This document shows, in pieces, positions 33,755 to 47,212 of a stretch of DNA of 64,000 bases. The position numbers were made by a program, and so were the translations under genes. The notes below the pieces were generated by a model. That model was not told the DNA's origin and did no database searches. It worked only from the letters and a program-made list of their open reading frames with translations. Origin of the DNA: Leucaena leucocephala (lineage: Eukaryota; Streptophyta; Magnoliopsida; Fabales; Fabaceae); the NCBI GenBank assembly GCA_037074615.1, contig CM073549.1:4407001-4471000 (forward strand), in the 5' to 3' direction. Numbering within the stretch: position 1 is the first letter of the stretch; every line of letters starts with the position of its first letter.

Positions 33755-33993
33755 TTCATAGTTCCCTTTATACCACCAGATTCAGCAGCAGCAACAAGCT
33801 TTATTAACAACTAAACTTTTTATGTATTGTTAGACAAAAGGTTTGTTTTCACTGGATTCAAATCCTCCAAAATTTAATTTTTTTAGTAGCTGAGAAAACG
33901 TACGATACATTCTCATTTATTGTTGTGTCTTGTTCATTCTCTGACACAGCTAATCAGAGAGACAAAGCGAGATGATTCTGGATCCTCTTCCAA

Positions 33994-34485
33994 GTGTTTG
34001 TTTGGGACCATAATTTTAAAAAATTCTTTTGGATAAGATAAAAATTTTAAATAAATAGTTATATTTATTTTTAAATAATTTTAGATAAAATTATAGATTA
34101 AAACTATAGTTTTAAATAAGTTACTAAAACTAACTTTTGAAATAGTAAAAGAGCTTATGAACTATCTAATTATTATCTTACTTTTTCTTACACCCTCTTT
34201 TCTCTTTTATCTCTCTTCTCTACCCTCTATCATCTCTCATCTCTCATCTTTCTTCTTCACCCTATCTTCTTTCTCTTCTCTACACTCTCTCCTCTCTCTT
34301 CTTTACCCTTTCTCCTCTCTCTTACTTTTAATTAAATCATACCTTTTTTTATAATCTACCAATATAAAAAAATGATTCTGCTACTAATCATCCAAACATC
34401 TCTATTTTTAAAATCTATTATTCTCAAAATCTATTCTTTCTAAAATTTATTTTCTAAAAACTAATATAAACTGCCCAACTCCAAA
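33994..34485 (+). mobile_element. MITE of polypyrimidine-core family, copy 3
   Basis: Starts 'gtgtttgtttgggacca'. It contains 'gaactatctaattattatctta' and a CT core (34195-34325), then 'aatcatccaaacatc'. The borders are approximate. It is oriented opposite to the copy at 35689. Confidence 0.6.
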
Positions 34486-35688
34486 ACTAAAATCATGTTC
34501 ATATAAGTCAAAATTTGTTGACTCCGGAATGCCCACCCAACAATTTTTCGCTTCCATATTACTCTTATTTGCCCATGGATGATCTTTTTTTGTCACTAAG
34601 AATTCTCTTATTATTTACTATATCTAATTAATTATGATCACGATATTAAATTGCTACTCAGGTTAGCCCTCCCAACTAATAAATCTGTGAATTAGTTTCA
34701 AGTTAGTTAGTTAGTCTGATCAAGAGTTATAGACGTATAAATCAAGTTAAATTTTATATTTTTTTTTTCATTGCTAAACATAAAAAGTGATAACGACGGT
34801 ATTTTTAGTAAAAAAGATTAATATGCAGTCATATTTGTTCTCTGATAATTATATTTTATTAAATTATATTATATTTATACATAAATATTATATTTATTTA
34901 TAGATTAAAATCTTTTTATTTAAATGTTATTTTTTTCATTGTATGAATATTTTTATATATTTTAATTAAATTATATTATTTTAATTATAATTATAAATAA
35001 TAGTTGGGTGACTAGCCTTCAAATCATCGTCTCACGCCCTCAACCAATTTAGGTATCGGCTGATATCTCTCGCCATGAAACTACAACAGTTTATCTGGTT
35101 AACTTTCTAATTTTACAAGGTGATCGTTAATTAGCATCTTGGTAACTCAATTACTCTGATGATTGCCTTGGTTAACGAGTTTCAATTTGTCTTCAAAAAG
35201 TAAAAAGAGGCTACGTGTGAGCTGCGAGTAAAAAGACGTTTAAATTTAACAAAATATCTTAACTTTTTTAAGCTTTTCTTTCCTTGTGTGTTAAAAAAAT
35301 TAGTGTATATAACCCTATTTGGATCCGATACTGTGTATATATGTGCGATATTTACATACTTGATAGAAAGTAATTAATTATTGAATATTTTAATATTTTC
35401 CGTTGAAAATTTAACCAAAATAAAAATGTGAAGTCTCGCTTCCTCAAATGATTTTAATTTCTTTCTTTTGTTTGAATTATAATTTACATTTATATTTATT
35501 TCCACCAGAAACAAAATAGTGCATAATTATATTAATATGCATATATAATTTAAATTAGATATTCAATAAATAATGTATTAAAAAAAGATGACGAATGAAA
35601 GATATGATCCGTTCTAGTTTTATACGTACAAATAAGTTAACTTTTCATCAATCTATTACTTTTCATAAATTTATGAAAAATAATTTAA

Positions 35689-36218
35689 GTCTGTTTAGAT
35701 AAGAGTTTAAAAAATAACTTATAAAAAAAATGACTTTTTGGATAACTTCTAAAAAATAAATTTTGGAAAAAAGTTTATGGAAAAAAAAATGATTCTAAAT
35801 AAATGAGTGTTTGGATAGTTATTGCCAGAAAAAATTTTATAATTAGAAAATTACTATAAAGGATATGATTTTATTAAAAATATGAGAGAGGAGAGAGAAG
35901 AGAGGATGGAGAAGAGAGAAGAGATGAGAGAAAGTAAAGAAGAGATGAGAGATGAGAGATGATGGAGAGAGAGAAGAGAGATGAAAAAGGGTATAAGAAA
36001 AAGTAAGGGTAAAATAGTAATTAGGTAGTTTATAAACTCTTTTACTGTTCCAAAAGTTAACCTCAGTAGCTTATCTAAAACCTTAGTTTTAAACTATAGT
36101 TTTATCCAAAAATCTTTTTGGACAAATATGACTGTTTGTTTTAAAATTTTTTCAAACTAAAATTTGGACAAAAAATCCTTTTAAAACTTAGCTTGTGTTT
36201 TTTCAAACACACACTAAG
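35689..36218 (-). mobile_element. MITE of polypyrimidine-core family, copy 4
   Basis: The left end is 'gtctgtttagataag' and the right end 'tttttcaaacacacac'. The GA-rich core is at 35883-35995. 'taattaggtagtttataaactcttttactgttccaaaagtta' type words match the inverse of copies 1 and 3. Confidence 0.62.
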
Positions 36219-39200
36219 ACAACTATACTAACTGGGGGTTTGAGATTAGTAGAATAAGTTAATTTCTCATAATATGGTCAACTAAAATTTAAATTCTAAC
36301 TAAGAAAGATACATATGATAATATCTCAAATAAGATTGTCATCGATAAAAATATATTTATATTTAGAAACAAAAAAGTTTACGACAACTTTAGTACTTCA
36401 ATTTATTTATTTTGATTTTCATAAATTAGTAAAAAATGCTTAAATATAGAAGTATGTGTGTCAAATTCAGTAGGTGCTGTTTTAATTATTTTTGTCCCCA
36501 TAGGCTACAGGTTTCATATTCTTTTTGACCAGGGCTATAGGTTTCATACGAGTCAACTTCCGCACAATGAGAGAATATTGAATGTAAAAAACAATAATCA
36601 AAGCTTATGTGTATCTAATAATTAAAAGTGTAAAAGAAAATATTACTAATAAATAATTAGAGACGATGAAACACGCATTATATACGAAAGTCATTAATTA
36701 ATTATGAGCAACGCGGACGCATGGGAGTCACGTGGGGGAATCAGCCTTTCTCAACCCATTAAATTATTTATTCATTATATACTACTCTCTAGTCTCTACT
36801 TTATTATATTTAATTATTTTTACATAATCTTAATGAAGTACTCTCTGACTCTCTCCATTTTATTATATTGTTTTTAGAAGAAATAGTGTTTCATATTTTA
36901 CATGTATAATATTATTTTTTCTTTTTATATTTTTAGAGTAAAAATTAATATTTTAAAATCTATTACCTATAAACACTAAACATTAAAATCAATTAATTGT
37001 GACTCGTTCCAATTTAATTAATAATCTCATGTTTAAGCCTTAGGTGTATAGTTGTAATATTTGTTTGAAGGTAACAAGCTAAGATTCACCTTATTGTGGG
37101 TCTATATTCTTATGAATTGGACTAGTCGATTGTTAGTTGGATTTATATTTCCTGGCTAATATAAGAACTAACCTTAGGTCATATTCTTTACATAGAGTCA
37201 ATATTAGCTAAATTATTGATTAATTAAGGTGATTAAAGAGTAGGGAAGAATGTTCAATTTGATTATGGTAATGATCTTAAAAGAGTAAACAAAGCATATA
37301 GTGATTAGAAATGATTACTTGTATGATGATATAATGCTTCCTAAGAATGGACAATTTTAACTATCATTGCTCATTAATTCTCGAGAGAGTTAATTTTTAA
37401 TTTTGATACTGCCTGAACTCTATCTAAAAAAATCCACCCAAAATCCTCATATGTCCCATTTCTGTGCAGGTATTGTGAGATAAATTAATAAATTATCCCA
37501 TTCATAATACGAGTCACGAGTTTCAGTCTTTCAATATTTTTATATAAATAATTAAATATAAATAAACTGAATCACAGGTATTTATATAAAATTTGATATT
37601 ATATAATATATTCGATGTCCCAATTTTGCAACTCAATAATTATGATTAGTTAACTATTAAACGACCACGGGGGTCAAAATCAGCATATGCTGCCACCATT
37701 TGTTCATTTACTGAAATACCCTGGAGGACCTTTGATATTTAAAATGTGAAATTAGATATGCTTATGGATGATTTGTCGTAAATCACTTGTGAAATACTAA
37801 GAAGTCTATAACATATTATATTATATTGGTTGGCCTTATTTAAAAATCGCTCCAACATATAAAAAAATTAAGATTGGTTGTTTTCCCCTGAAAATATTAA
37901 GAATGGGTTTTATCCCAAAAGATTTAAGCAAGTTCATTCAAACCAACCTTTAAAAGAATTGTATAGTTCTTTAAAAAAGTGATAAAGTAAGAAGTAGCAT
38001 TCTTAAGGAATTTCAAAAATAAAATATGAAAATCGGTTGGCAGGATAACACTTCATATTTATTTATATTTTCACATTTATAGATATGATTTTTAATTAAT
38101 ACAATAACTTAATAATTACATATCATATATAGCTCCATTATTAGAATGATAAGCTTTCGCTTTAACATCCAATCCAATAATCATACCTTCCTTCATCAAA
38201 GTCCCAATTTTGAAAATTGTTTCCAACCTAACAATTCCACCAAAAAATGAATCATTGCATTAGTGAAAATTATCATGTCCTTATTTTTCATATCGAATAC
38301 CTATTATAATATAAGTGAAAAAAATTATTTTAAAATATTTTAAAGAATAAAATATATTTTGAATTATAGAGATCTAATTAAAATAAAGATTTTAATGATA
38401 TGGAGAACAGGTTAAGGGGAAAAAATATATATGAGTAGTCCTTTGCAGATATCACACATTAAGCACTTATAGTGAGGCAGTCAAATACATTATAATAATC
38501 TCTAAGTCCTACAAAATCCTTTTGTAATTACTTAGTTCCTATAATTCTGTCTAATTACAATTTATTCCATCAAATTGAGTTGTAATTATTTAGCCTTTTA
38601 ATTCATTTTTTACCAGCAATCATTTAATTTATTGATACCTATATTTTTGGGAAAAACATATAATTCTTCAAAGATTGAGCTGCAATTAAATCATAAAATG
38701 TAGAGACTAATAAATTAAATAGTTAAAATTTAAAAAATTAAGTTACATCATGTTAAATTTTAAAGATTAAGTTTTAACTAGGTCAAAATTATAAGAACTA
38801 AACAAAAAAAATTAATTTTTTGTGAGTTTTACATTAGAATAAGTTCCACGTGTGGAAGTGTTTAAAACATTTCTAAAAGGATATGATTAACTCAAATTTT
38901 TGATGTTATGTAATAGCTAGCCAAGCTGCCGACAAAAAAAATTCTTATTTTGTCTAATTTGAAAGCAAGCGACATGTGTTGTTACAAATAAAGAGACAGA
39001 TAAAGCCAACTCCCAATCGTTGGCTTTGGATTATTATCCTTCCTACTTATGATGAATAGTCTCATTTTATCATATTACCTTTCACATTTTAATGTCCATC
39101 TATCTCTTTCAATATTATATTTTACAGTCTTATATAAATGTCTTTAAAACCAATTCAAGATTTTTTTTCCCAAAATAATTGATAATCCAGATATCTTCTA

Positions 39201-40098
39201 TTTTCTGTATAGTTTAAAATATGTTGTATATAATTGAAAAAAAAAAAGTTACATCTACTAATTGAGCAATATATTTTGTAATTTTCTATTTTTTTTTAGT
39301 AATTTTCTATTTTTATTTTTCATTGTACTTTACTCTATGGAAATACAGTAGATGTATACAAGTGAGGAAGGAAGAGAAAATATCAATGAGGTATGTGCGG
39401 AGAAAGAAAAAGAAAATTTCTTCTTTTGTCTAATTTAAAGCAAGCGACAAATCATAATTACTTATAAAGGCAACTCAGGTTTTCACTTTGGATTATATTA
39501 ATTTAGAAATCTTCATGTCTATCGATCTCTTTCAATATTTTTAAGCCTTTAATATGTATGTTTGTAAAGACATCATTGCTACTTATAATAATCGGGAAAA
39601 TAAAGTTTATAAATAAATAAACATATTAAAACCATTTCAAGATTTTAAAAAAAAAAAATCAAAAGATTGAATTCATATTGTTAGTCACATTCCACTATCA
39701 TGTTGCTGCTTGAGCCAACTTTGGGTAGTTTTTGTTTTTTGTTTTTCAAGTCAATAGACTTTATTAAATACGGTTAAAAATCTTAAATATTTTAGAAAGA
39801 AGTATAAACTTATAAAAATGATTTTCATTTAACAATAAATCCTATTTAAGTATTTAACCCACATTTAATTACTGAAGGATACTTTTAGAATAAGATCATT
39901 AATGAAAATGTTGTTTCTCTAAAACATCTTTTGTATTATGGAATATAAAATAATTCTAAAAAAAATATCTTGTAAATCAAAATGGAGGTATAATATTTTA
40001 CAACTACCTCATCTCATTCCTTTTATAAAATATAAATAATTGAATTACTTAAATAAAAATTTAGCTCAAATTGGTTAAATGAAAATATGTAAAAAAAA
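36219..40098. other. intergenic, gene-free
   Basis: Strongly AT-rich, with no convincing ORF or RNA gene. A decayed direct duplication is visible: 38950-39060 against 39420-39500 ('ttttgtctaattt.aaagcaagcgac', 'ctttggattat'). Confidence 0.55.
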
Positions 40099-40537
40099 GG
40101 GGAAAAAGACAGAAAAATACCATTTGAATTTCAAAAAGATAAAATAGGCCTCTGAATTTATAAATTATTGTGCAGAGTTACAAATACTATTATGGGAGTT
40201 ATAGATACCATTGGTAGAGTTGCAAACAGTCCTTTGCAAATTTGAGGCAAAAGACGAAATTATATTTTTTACAACTCTACCAATGATATTTGTAACTCTT
40301 GTAATGGTATTTGCAACTTTACCAATGATATTTGTAACTCTATCAATAGTATTTGTAACTCCCATAATAGAATTTGTAACTCTACCAATAGTATTTATAA
40401 TTCCCATAATAGTATTTAGTCTCTACACAGAAATTTACAAATGACAGATTATGCCTCCTGTCCAATATGTCTTTTTTAAAATTCAGAGACTCTTTTTATC
40501 TTTTTGAATTTTAAATAGTATTTTTTATCTTTTTCCC
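40099..40537. mobile_element. foldback element with 'gagttgcaaatacca' minisatellite, copy 1
   Basis: The ends GGGAAAAAGACAGAAAAATA and its approximate inverse TTTTTTATCTTTTTCCC, with 'ctgaattt/gaattttaaatag' words, form a long terminal inverted repeat. The middle repeats a unit of about 22 bp ('actctaccaatgatatttgta'), partly in inverted orientation. Overlapping ORFs on both strands (40165-40407 and 40211-40444) are repeat translations. Confidence 0.65.
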
Positions 40538-40564
40538 AAAAAAATATAACTTACTTTTTAAAAA

Positions 40565-41047
40565 TAACTTCATTTATGAAGAGAAAAGATGAGTAGGTGA
40601 GAAAATGAACACACAATTAAATAGTATAGTAAAATTAACCAATAATTAATGGAATGGAATGAAAAATTATGCTAAAAATTTCAGACAAACTATTAGCGTT
40701 GCTTATAAATAGGAATTTGAGAGTTTATATTCTTAAAAAATCTTTTATAAATAAGACAAGAAGAATTATTTTCTTTTTATCCTTTTTCCCACAATTTATT
40801 TATTTTTTATTTCCCCCTATACTTTGACTCTCAATGGAGATACAGATGTACAATTAATATTGATTAAGATAAGCCAAGTGGTTAAGGGAGCAAGAGTGTT
40901 AATGGGGTACGTGTGGAAAGCAGAAATAGAAGTGGGAATTGTGTTGTGGGATCAAAATCATGGAATTACGAAAAAGATGGAAGCAACAAGGGTCAATGTA
41001 TAGACCCCTTGTACATACTTTATGATATTAACCATTCACCAACAACA

Positions 41048-41083
<36 letters not shown>

Positions 41084-41775
41084 GCCCCTCTAATTAATTA
41101 ATTAATTTATGCATTTTATTGTGTCTTGTGTATCACATTCATTTACACCACTTCTTTCCTTGTCATCTCCACCCACTTCCCTTCCCTCTCCCTCTCAATG
41201 ACAAATTAGGCCTCCTTATATTCTAAAACTAAGAATAAATATTAAATATATTACTCCCACTTGTTCTTTTTATAAGATACTCTTTTATAATTAGTATATA
41301 ATTTATTTAATTAATTTAATTAGATTAAAAAATAATTAATTTGATTAGTATATCATATTTTTTAAAACACTATACTCATATTTTTTAACACATTTATTCC
41401 TTTTGTTATGTGCTTATTGTTGAGGACTATCAATATGAGTAATTTATAAAAAAATTGATAAATATAAAAAATATATTTTATATTTAGAATTAAAATTATT
41501 TCTCTAATTAAATCTTATAAAGAATGAATACAAATAATTAAATCATATAGATTAAAATGTTGATTAAAATTGGTTTGAGATAAATGTAAACATACAATTT
41601 ATATTTTAAAAATACCTTTATATTTATGAAGAGATTGAGAAAATTAATAGTTAATTGATGCAAAATGATTAGCCAATAATTGATGAGAAAAAAATAAAAT
41701 ATGTTGCTAAAAATTTCAAACAAACTATTAGTGTTCTTATGAATAGGAACAAGAGATCCCTAAAAAGTATTCACG
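40565..41775. repeat. decayed direct duplication and (CT)n
   Basis: 40565-40745 and 41613-41770 share 'atttatgaagagaa', 'gctaaaaatttca.acaaactatta' and 'aggaa' words in the same order. A (CT)n run occupies 41050-41080. The ORF at 40913-41101 reads into it and is not supported. Confidence 0.45.
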
Positions 41776-41847
41776 CATATATAACTAAAAAGAGTAGTTG
41801 ACATGTGAATATTTGGAGCGTGTTTGAATCTTATAAAATACTATTTT

Positions 41848-42010
41848 GTTGTAGTTATAATCGTGACACTTGAAGAGGTATCCTAGTTCCTTGGTGTCTA
41901 GGTTTATATCTGAGGGTAATAGACGACTCGCTCTGCCTGATATTGGTATCGCCTAGAAGAAAGGGAGATTTCGTCATGCCCTTTGATCATGGTAAGCCCA
42001 ATCCTTTTCT
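41848..42010 (+). repeat. dispersed repeat, copy 2
   Basis: Better-preserved partner of 34-190. 'gagggtaatagacgactcgctctgcctg' and 'ggtatcgcctag' are the most conserved parts. Family unknown. Confidence 0.45.
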
Positions 42011-42758
42011 AAAAATTTCTTTATAAAAAAAAGAAAGAAAGGAGTAGTTGTCAGTCTTTCTAATTAGGTTTCATGATTTTTAATTTAGCTTCCAAAATTT
42101 TGAATTTTATTTTTTTATAATTTTAACTTGTATATATATAGGAATATTCCGATCAAATAGCAGCTCAAAGAGCTAAAATTCCTAATTGATATTTCAAAAT
42201 TTTGAATCCTAAAATGTCATTATTCAATTTATTTGATCCTAAAATATCACTTTCGCCTTCTTAATTTAATTGCCTCCTTCTACATACTTCCAAGATCCAT
42301 CCCAACTTTCCAGAAACTTACCTTCCCATTAGCCAAATTCATATTTATTTCTTCCTTATTGTATTGGAACATTTTCATCATTAGTGCATTTTTTAAATTA
42401 TTTTTTAATCCAAATATAAAAGTTATTTTTCATCACAACTACATTCGTTTATATTGGGAGGGTTTTTCTATATTTACAAATTTTATATTTTATCTTGACA
42501 AATTTAGGTGAATTTAGTCCACATATTCATGATTTATAAATTGTAAAACTTTATTCATAATCAATTCTTACATTTTTTGAAGAAAAAAACATGTACAAAA
42601 AATTATTATTAAAAACGTCGCAGATGTAAAACGCGTATAAAAGTGCTCAAGTTAACCAGTTAAAAGTTGAATTCTTCTTACTTTTATAGTTGGTCAAATA
42701 TTTTTCCATTTATTAGATAGAAAACTGGGAAGGGCAATATGGTAATAAGATAATATTC

Positions 42759-42768
42759 TATATATAGA
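42759..42768 (+). promoter_or_regulatory. TATA box of DUF1685 gene 1
   Basis: CTATATATAG lies 94 bp before the ATG, in a sensible position for a leader of about 65 nt. Confidence 0.5.
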
Positions 42769-42861
42769 TATCATCCTTAGGGATTTGTTCCTACGCAAAT
42801 TCTAGATAGGTTCGAATTTGGCACAAGGTTCTTCTGCTGATTTCTCCAAGAGCCGCCATTG

Positions 42862-43620
42862 ATGGAAGCAGAGGATGTTCTAAAACTCTACGATTCTTGC
42901 TGGTTCGAGGTCGAAATCTTGAAGGAAACCTCAAATTCAACAAGTTCTGAAGCAAACCCAGAAGATCAAATCGAAGAAAAACAAATTCTAGATTCTCCAA
43001 AACCAAAGCTTTCTCGCATCGAAACCATCCCCACCAGGTCCATGAGCGACTCCATGACCAGCTTCAAGCTCGATTCTTTTTCTCCAGATACTGTTCTTCT
43101 TGTTTCTTCGAAACTTCAAACGATTCTATCAGGAAAAGAGGTCACAGACGACACAGACCCAGAAATCGAACCCCAGAAACAGATGACTCTGCATCATCTC
43201 GAAGACTTGCCGAACAAGAAGAAGAGCGATTTCAGAAGGAGGATGAACAAGAAGGAAAGAAAGAGCCTTTCTGACCTTGAGTTCGAGGAGCTAAAAGGGT
43301 TTATGGATCTGGGTTTTGTTTTCTCTGAGGAAGATAAAGATTCGAACTTGTCTTCCATAATTCCTGGGTTACAGAGGTTGGGGAAGAAAGAAGTTGACGA
43401 TGATGAAGGGGAAGGAGATTTTGAAGAGTCTGAAATCTCAAGACGACCTTATCTCTCAGAAGCTTGGGAGTTTCAGGAAAGAAGAAGACAGAAAGAGCAT
43501 AATCAAAATCGTAATAATCCTCTTCTGATGAATTGGAGAGTTCCTTCTAGCAGCAATGAGATGGATGTCAAAGATAGTCTCAAATTGTGGGCTCACAATG
43601 TTGCTTCTACTGTTAGATGA
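42862..43620 (+). CDS. DUF1685 family protein, gene 1
   Basis: A single-exon 252-aa protein starting at MEAEDVLKLYDSCWFE. The first ATG is at 42862; the preceding TTG is not used. It shows the plant DUF1685 pattern: an N-terminal LKLYDSCWFE motif, then a Ser-rich acidic/basic linker, the core SLSDLEFEELKGFMDLGFVFSEED (residues about 135-158) split by charged stretches, then PYLSEAWEF and a C-terminal LKLWAHNVASTVR. The protein is hydrophilic, without signal peptide or membrane segment, and rich in Lys/Glu. The biochemical role of DUF1685 proteins is not established. A paralogue follows at 47213 on the same strand, and a duplicated piece of this gene's 3' end is at 44781. Confidence 0.9.
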   Translation: MEAEDVLKLYDSCWFEVEILKETSNSTSSEANPEDQIEEKQILDSPKPKLSRIETIPTRSMSDSMTSFKLDSFSPDTVLLVSSKLQTILSGKEVTDDTDPEIEPQKQMTLHHLEDLPNKKKSDFRRRMNKKERKSLSDLEFEELKGFMDLGFVFSEEDKDSNLSSIIPGLQRLGKKEVDDDEGEGDFEESEISRRPYLSEAWEFQERRRQKEHNQNRNNPLLMNWRVPSSSNEMDVKDSLKLWAHNVASTVR

Positions 43621-44180
43621 TGAATATCAAGTTCATGATTTGTAACATAAAAAAGGGTGTAAACAATAAATAAATATATGAACAACATCGATCTAAGAAA
43701 CTATTTGCTTTTTTAATTAAATTAGCATGATTGTTTAAATGAAATAATAATAAATAATAATACTGTATTTTTATGCACACTATTTCTATCCCTAGATTGA
43801 AACAAATTAAGATTTTTAATTCTCAACAACATTTAAGGATAAAATATTTTTAAAAACAAGCAAATTATAATTTTTTTTTATTTTTAGTCTGCTTTTAATC
43901 TTTTATTCTTGTAATAGATTTCTTAATAGATATATCTAAATTTTTCTTATCAACTTAGTTTTTTGTCTCTCGTTCTTTGAGAATAAAAAATATCCTTTTC
44001 AATCCAGTTTAAATTTGTTCAATAGAAATCTAGACTCTTCTATTTTATTTTTATTTATTTATATGTATATTTTTTTATTTCTTTCCATCCCATAGATTTA
44101 ATCTTATAAAATCTGACATATTTTTTCATTGAGCAAAAAGTATAAAATAAATAAAATTAAATTTTTTTATCAAAAATATT
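43621..44180. other. 3' flank of DUF1685 gene 1
   Basis: 3'UTR-like AT-rich DNA followed by poly-T runs. No further gene. Confidence 0.5.
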
Positions 44181-44638
44181 TGGAAAAATGACAAAAAAAA
44201 TTATTTAAAATTTAAAAGGATAAAAAGGGCAAATGAATTTGGAAAAAGATAGATTGGGCAGGAGGTCCAATCTGTCATTTAGAAATTACTGTGCACAATT
44301 GGAAATATCATTATGAGAGTTGCAAATACCATTGGCAGAGTTGCAAATAAAAAACGAAATTGTACTTTTTACAACTCTGTCAATGGTATTTGCAACTCTT
44401 GTAATAGTATTTGCAACTTTTTTAATGGTATTTATAACTCTGCTAGTTGTATTTGAATTCCTATAATGGTATTTGCAACTCTGCTAATGGTATTTATAAC
44501 TCCCATAATAGTATTTGCAACTGTGCACAGTAATTTAAAAATGACAGATTGGGCCTCCTGGCTAATCTGCCTTTTTTTAAATTCATAAGCTCTTTTTATC
44601 CTTTTAAATTTTAAATGGGTCTTTTTTATTATTTTCCC
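44181..44638. mobile_element. foldback element with 'gagttgcaaatacca' minisatellite, copy 2
   Basis: Same structure as 40099-40537: TGGAAAAATGACA at the left, ATTATTTTCCCA at the right, central 'tttgcaactctgctaatggta' units and 'gacagattgggcctcctgg'. The two copies flank DUF1685 gene 1. Confidence 0.65.
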
Positions 44639-44780
44639 AAAATATTACATGAAATCTTCTATTTTTTTTCTCTCTATCCCTATCTCATATGTATAGCATT
44701 TGAATCAATAGAATTTTTTTTTATATCTATATAAATTAATATTATTACATTCCAATTTCTTGCCGATACCTCCTAAGGAA

Positions 44781-44910
44781 AATCCTGTTATGATGAATTG
44801 GAGAGTTCCTTCTAGCAGCAATGAAATCGATGTCAACGATAGTCTCAAATTGTGGGCTCACAATGTTGCTTCTACTGTTAGATGATGAATCTCAAGTTCA
44901 TGATTTATAA
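44781..44910 (+). pseudogene. duplicated 3' fragment of DUF1685 gene 1
   Basis: Near-identical to 43515-43645. It encodes MNWRVPSSSNE, then a LKLWAHNVASTVR end with stop, and continues into the 3'UTR ('tctcaagttcatgattt'). The upstream 80% of the gene is missing, so it is non-functional. High identity points to a recent duplication. Confidence 0.85.
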
Positions 44911-47120
44911 TTTTAATTTAATTAATATAATATATTTTTTGTTGTGTATGTTAAATAATTTTGATGCCGTGCTTACAAGAAAAAATTCTTAAATTATAAC
45001 TGTAAGATAAGAGGAAAATAATTTTCATTTTCTTTTAGCTTATATGGGTTTGCTGGTCTTTATCACTAGCGAGCGTGAGTGTAAGTTGTGTCAGCTTTTG
45101 ATTAGTGCGGGTTGTTAAAACTTTTATATTAAATAGTAATAGTGACTGTTAATAAATTAGACAACTTGAAGGGCAGTGGAGCCATGTCATGGTAACATAA
45201 ATAATAGTATACTTATTTTCCAATGGGTACTTTTATATTCTATAGTGATAATAAAATAGACAACTTTTATTTAAATAAAGTAGGGTTACTTATTTTTCAA
45301 TGGGTACATTAATTAGTAATGATAAATTATTAATAATTAATATATTTATATGAATACATCATTATATAACATAAATTTTAGTTTTAAATAGTACTATTAT
45401 ATTTTTTAATATATGATATATTTAACTACTTTAATTATATTAAAATAGATAAATTAGTTAATATAATATATATTTTCTACAACACTTAGTTATACTCCTT
45501 AACCCCTCTATCTCTCTCTTATTTTATTATTATTGAATGAGTATCGATATAGATAATTTAAAAAAATTAATAAATATAATAAATGAATCTTATATTTATG
45601 ATATAAATCAACTCTTAATTAAATCCTATATTAAATACTGGAGTAATACTATTTATCCCTTATGTTTCATAAAACTAGATTATAGCCAATGGAACCTCTT
45701 CACAAGGACATTGAATTTGAAGGAGGTTGTAGGGGCTTTCTCTTCAAAAATAAAATAAAATAAAGGAAATAATAATTTGATGTTATAAATATAATTGAAG
45801 TCATAATTTTTTATTTATAATTAAATTTTTATATCATTAGGTCATAAAGTCATTAGCTCTCTTTCTATATAATAAAGATGAACGGTTTGTAAAGTCTAGA
45901 ATAAATATATTGTAAACATAACAATTTTTTAAAAAATTTTATACCATATGGTTAATTTTTTTAGCATTAAAAAAAGTTCAGTAAAAAATATAAGTTAGCT
46001 TTAGTAAGTTTACCACAAATATTCATAATAATATTGTTGCAAACGTTGCAGTAATAGTATTATGATTGTCGTTAAAAAATGATGAAAACAAGAGAGAAAA
46101 AAATTAAATGGGACAAAATAGAATCACATAATCGATGGGATGGTGAGGGCAAGAAGGGATTAAGATGGATTGTCCATTTCTTTGATGCTGCAGAGCCTGC
46201 AGGAACAAATATCTTTCATAAGAATAAAATAATGAAAAGACAATCCCATAACAAAGACCCAACTCCAAAGTCAATTTAAAGTACAAAATATGGTCCTTTA
46301 ACCAAAAAGAAAAAAAAAGGAGAAGAAAAAAAAAGTCCAAAAATGGTGCTTGCCATGGGGATAATGCGTGCACTCATGTCCCCCACCCCCACAAAAAATT
46401 ACCACTATTTAATCTTTGGCAAAATAGGGGAGGGTTATTTCGCTTTTGTTAAATATTTTATAATTTTATATTAAAAATATATAAATAAATTTATATTGTT
46501 AAAATTTTATTTGGATAGATCACAAATGTAGTAAAAAAAAGTGAAAAAATGTACTTCATAATAATAGTCTACAGTTATGAACTTTGCAGATAAATTTTAA
46601 CAGTGTAAATTTATTTCTATATTTTTTTATATGAAATAAAAATATTAATTTTAATAAAATATTAAATTTAGATGGTTAAAATTTTAATCTAAGGGCTGTA
46701 GAGAGAAGATGAGGGAAGAGGGGAGGAGAGGATTGGAAGAGAATGAGAGCAAAGCTAAGTCCGTGTAAATACCAATAAAAAATTAAATTAAAAGTCAATT
46801 CAATAGTTATGTAAAATTAGTTCAAGTAGTAAAAAGTAAAAGAGCATACAGGCAGAGGTTTATGAATTTTTTTAACCGGCTGTTTGGTATGAGGGACTCC
46901 TTGTCCTCCCTTTTACTCATTTAGCACATGGTCAAATGAGGTAATAGAATAATATGAAATATCAAGTTTTTATTAATACTCAATTTTATTTCTTATTCGC
47001 CAAGGGTCACGTATGACCCAAATGCAAATGTGTATGGTGTAGCGACGTGTTGGTTGACTATTTTTTTCTTCTCTTATTCTCTCTCAACATTAAGGGTAAT
47101 ATAGTAAACTTCAACCTGAG
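44911..47120. other. intergenic between DUF1685 paralogues
   Basis: AT-rich. ORFs at 45537, 46079 and 46104 (minus) show no domain. The G-rich patch near 46110-46190 has no match that I recognise. Confidence 0.5.
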
Positions 47121-47212
47121 GATATATATATATATATATATTATCTTCATAAGCCAATCTTTGATATTCACTAACAGTAATATTTTTCAGGTGTTTATTT
47201 TTTTTAGACACC

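Noticed and set aside
40165..40444. Opposite-strand ORFs with TNIIGRV-type repeats
   Set aside because: Products of the 22-bp minisatellite; not conserved as protein in the second copy.
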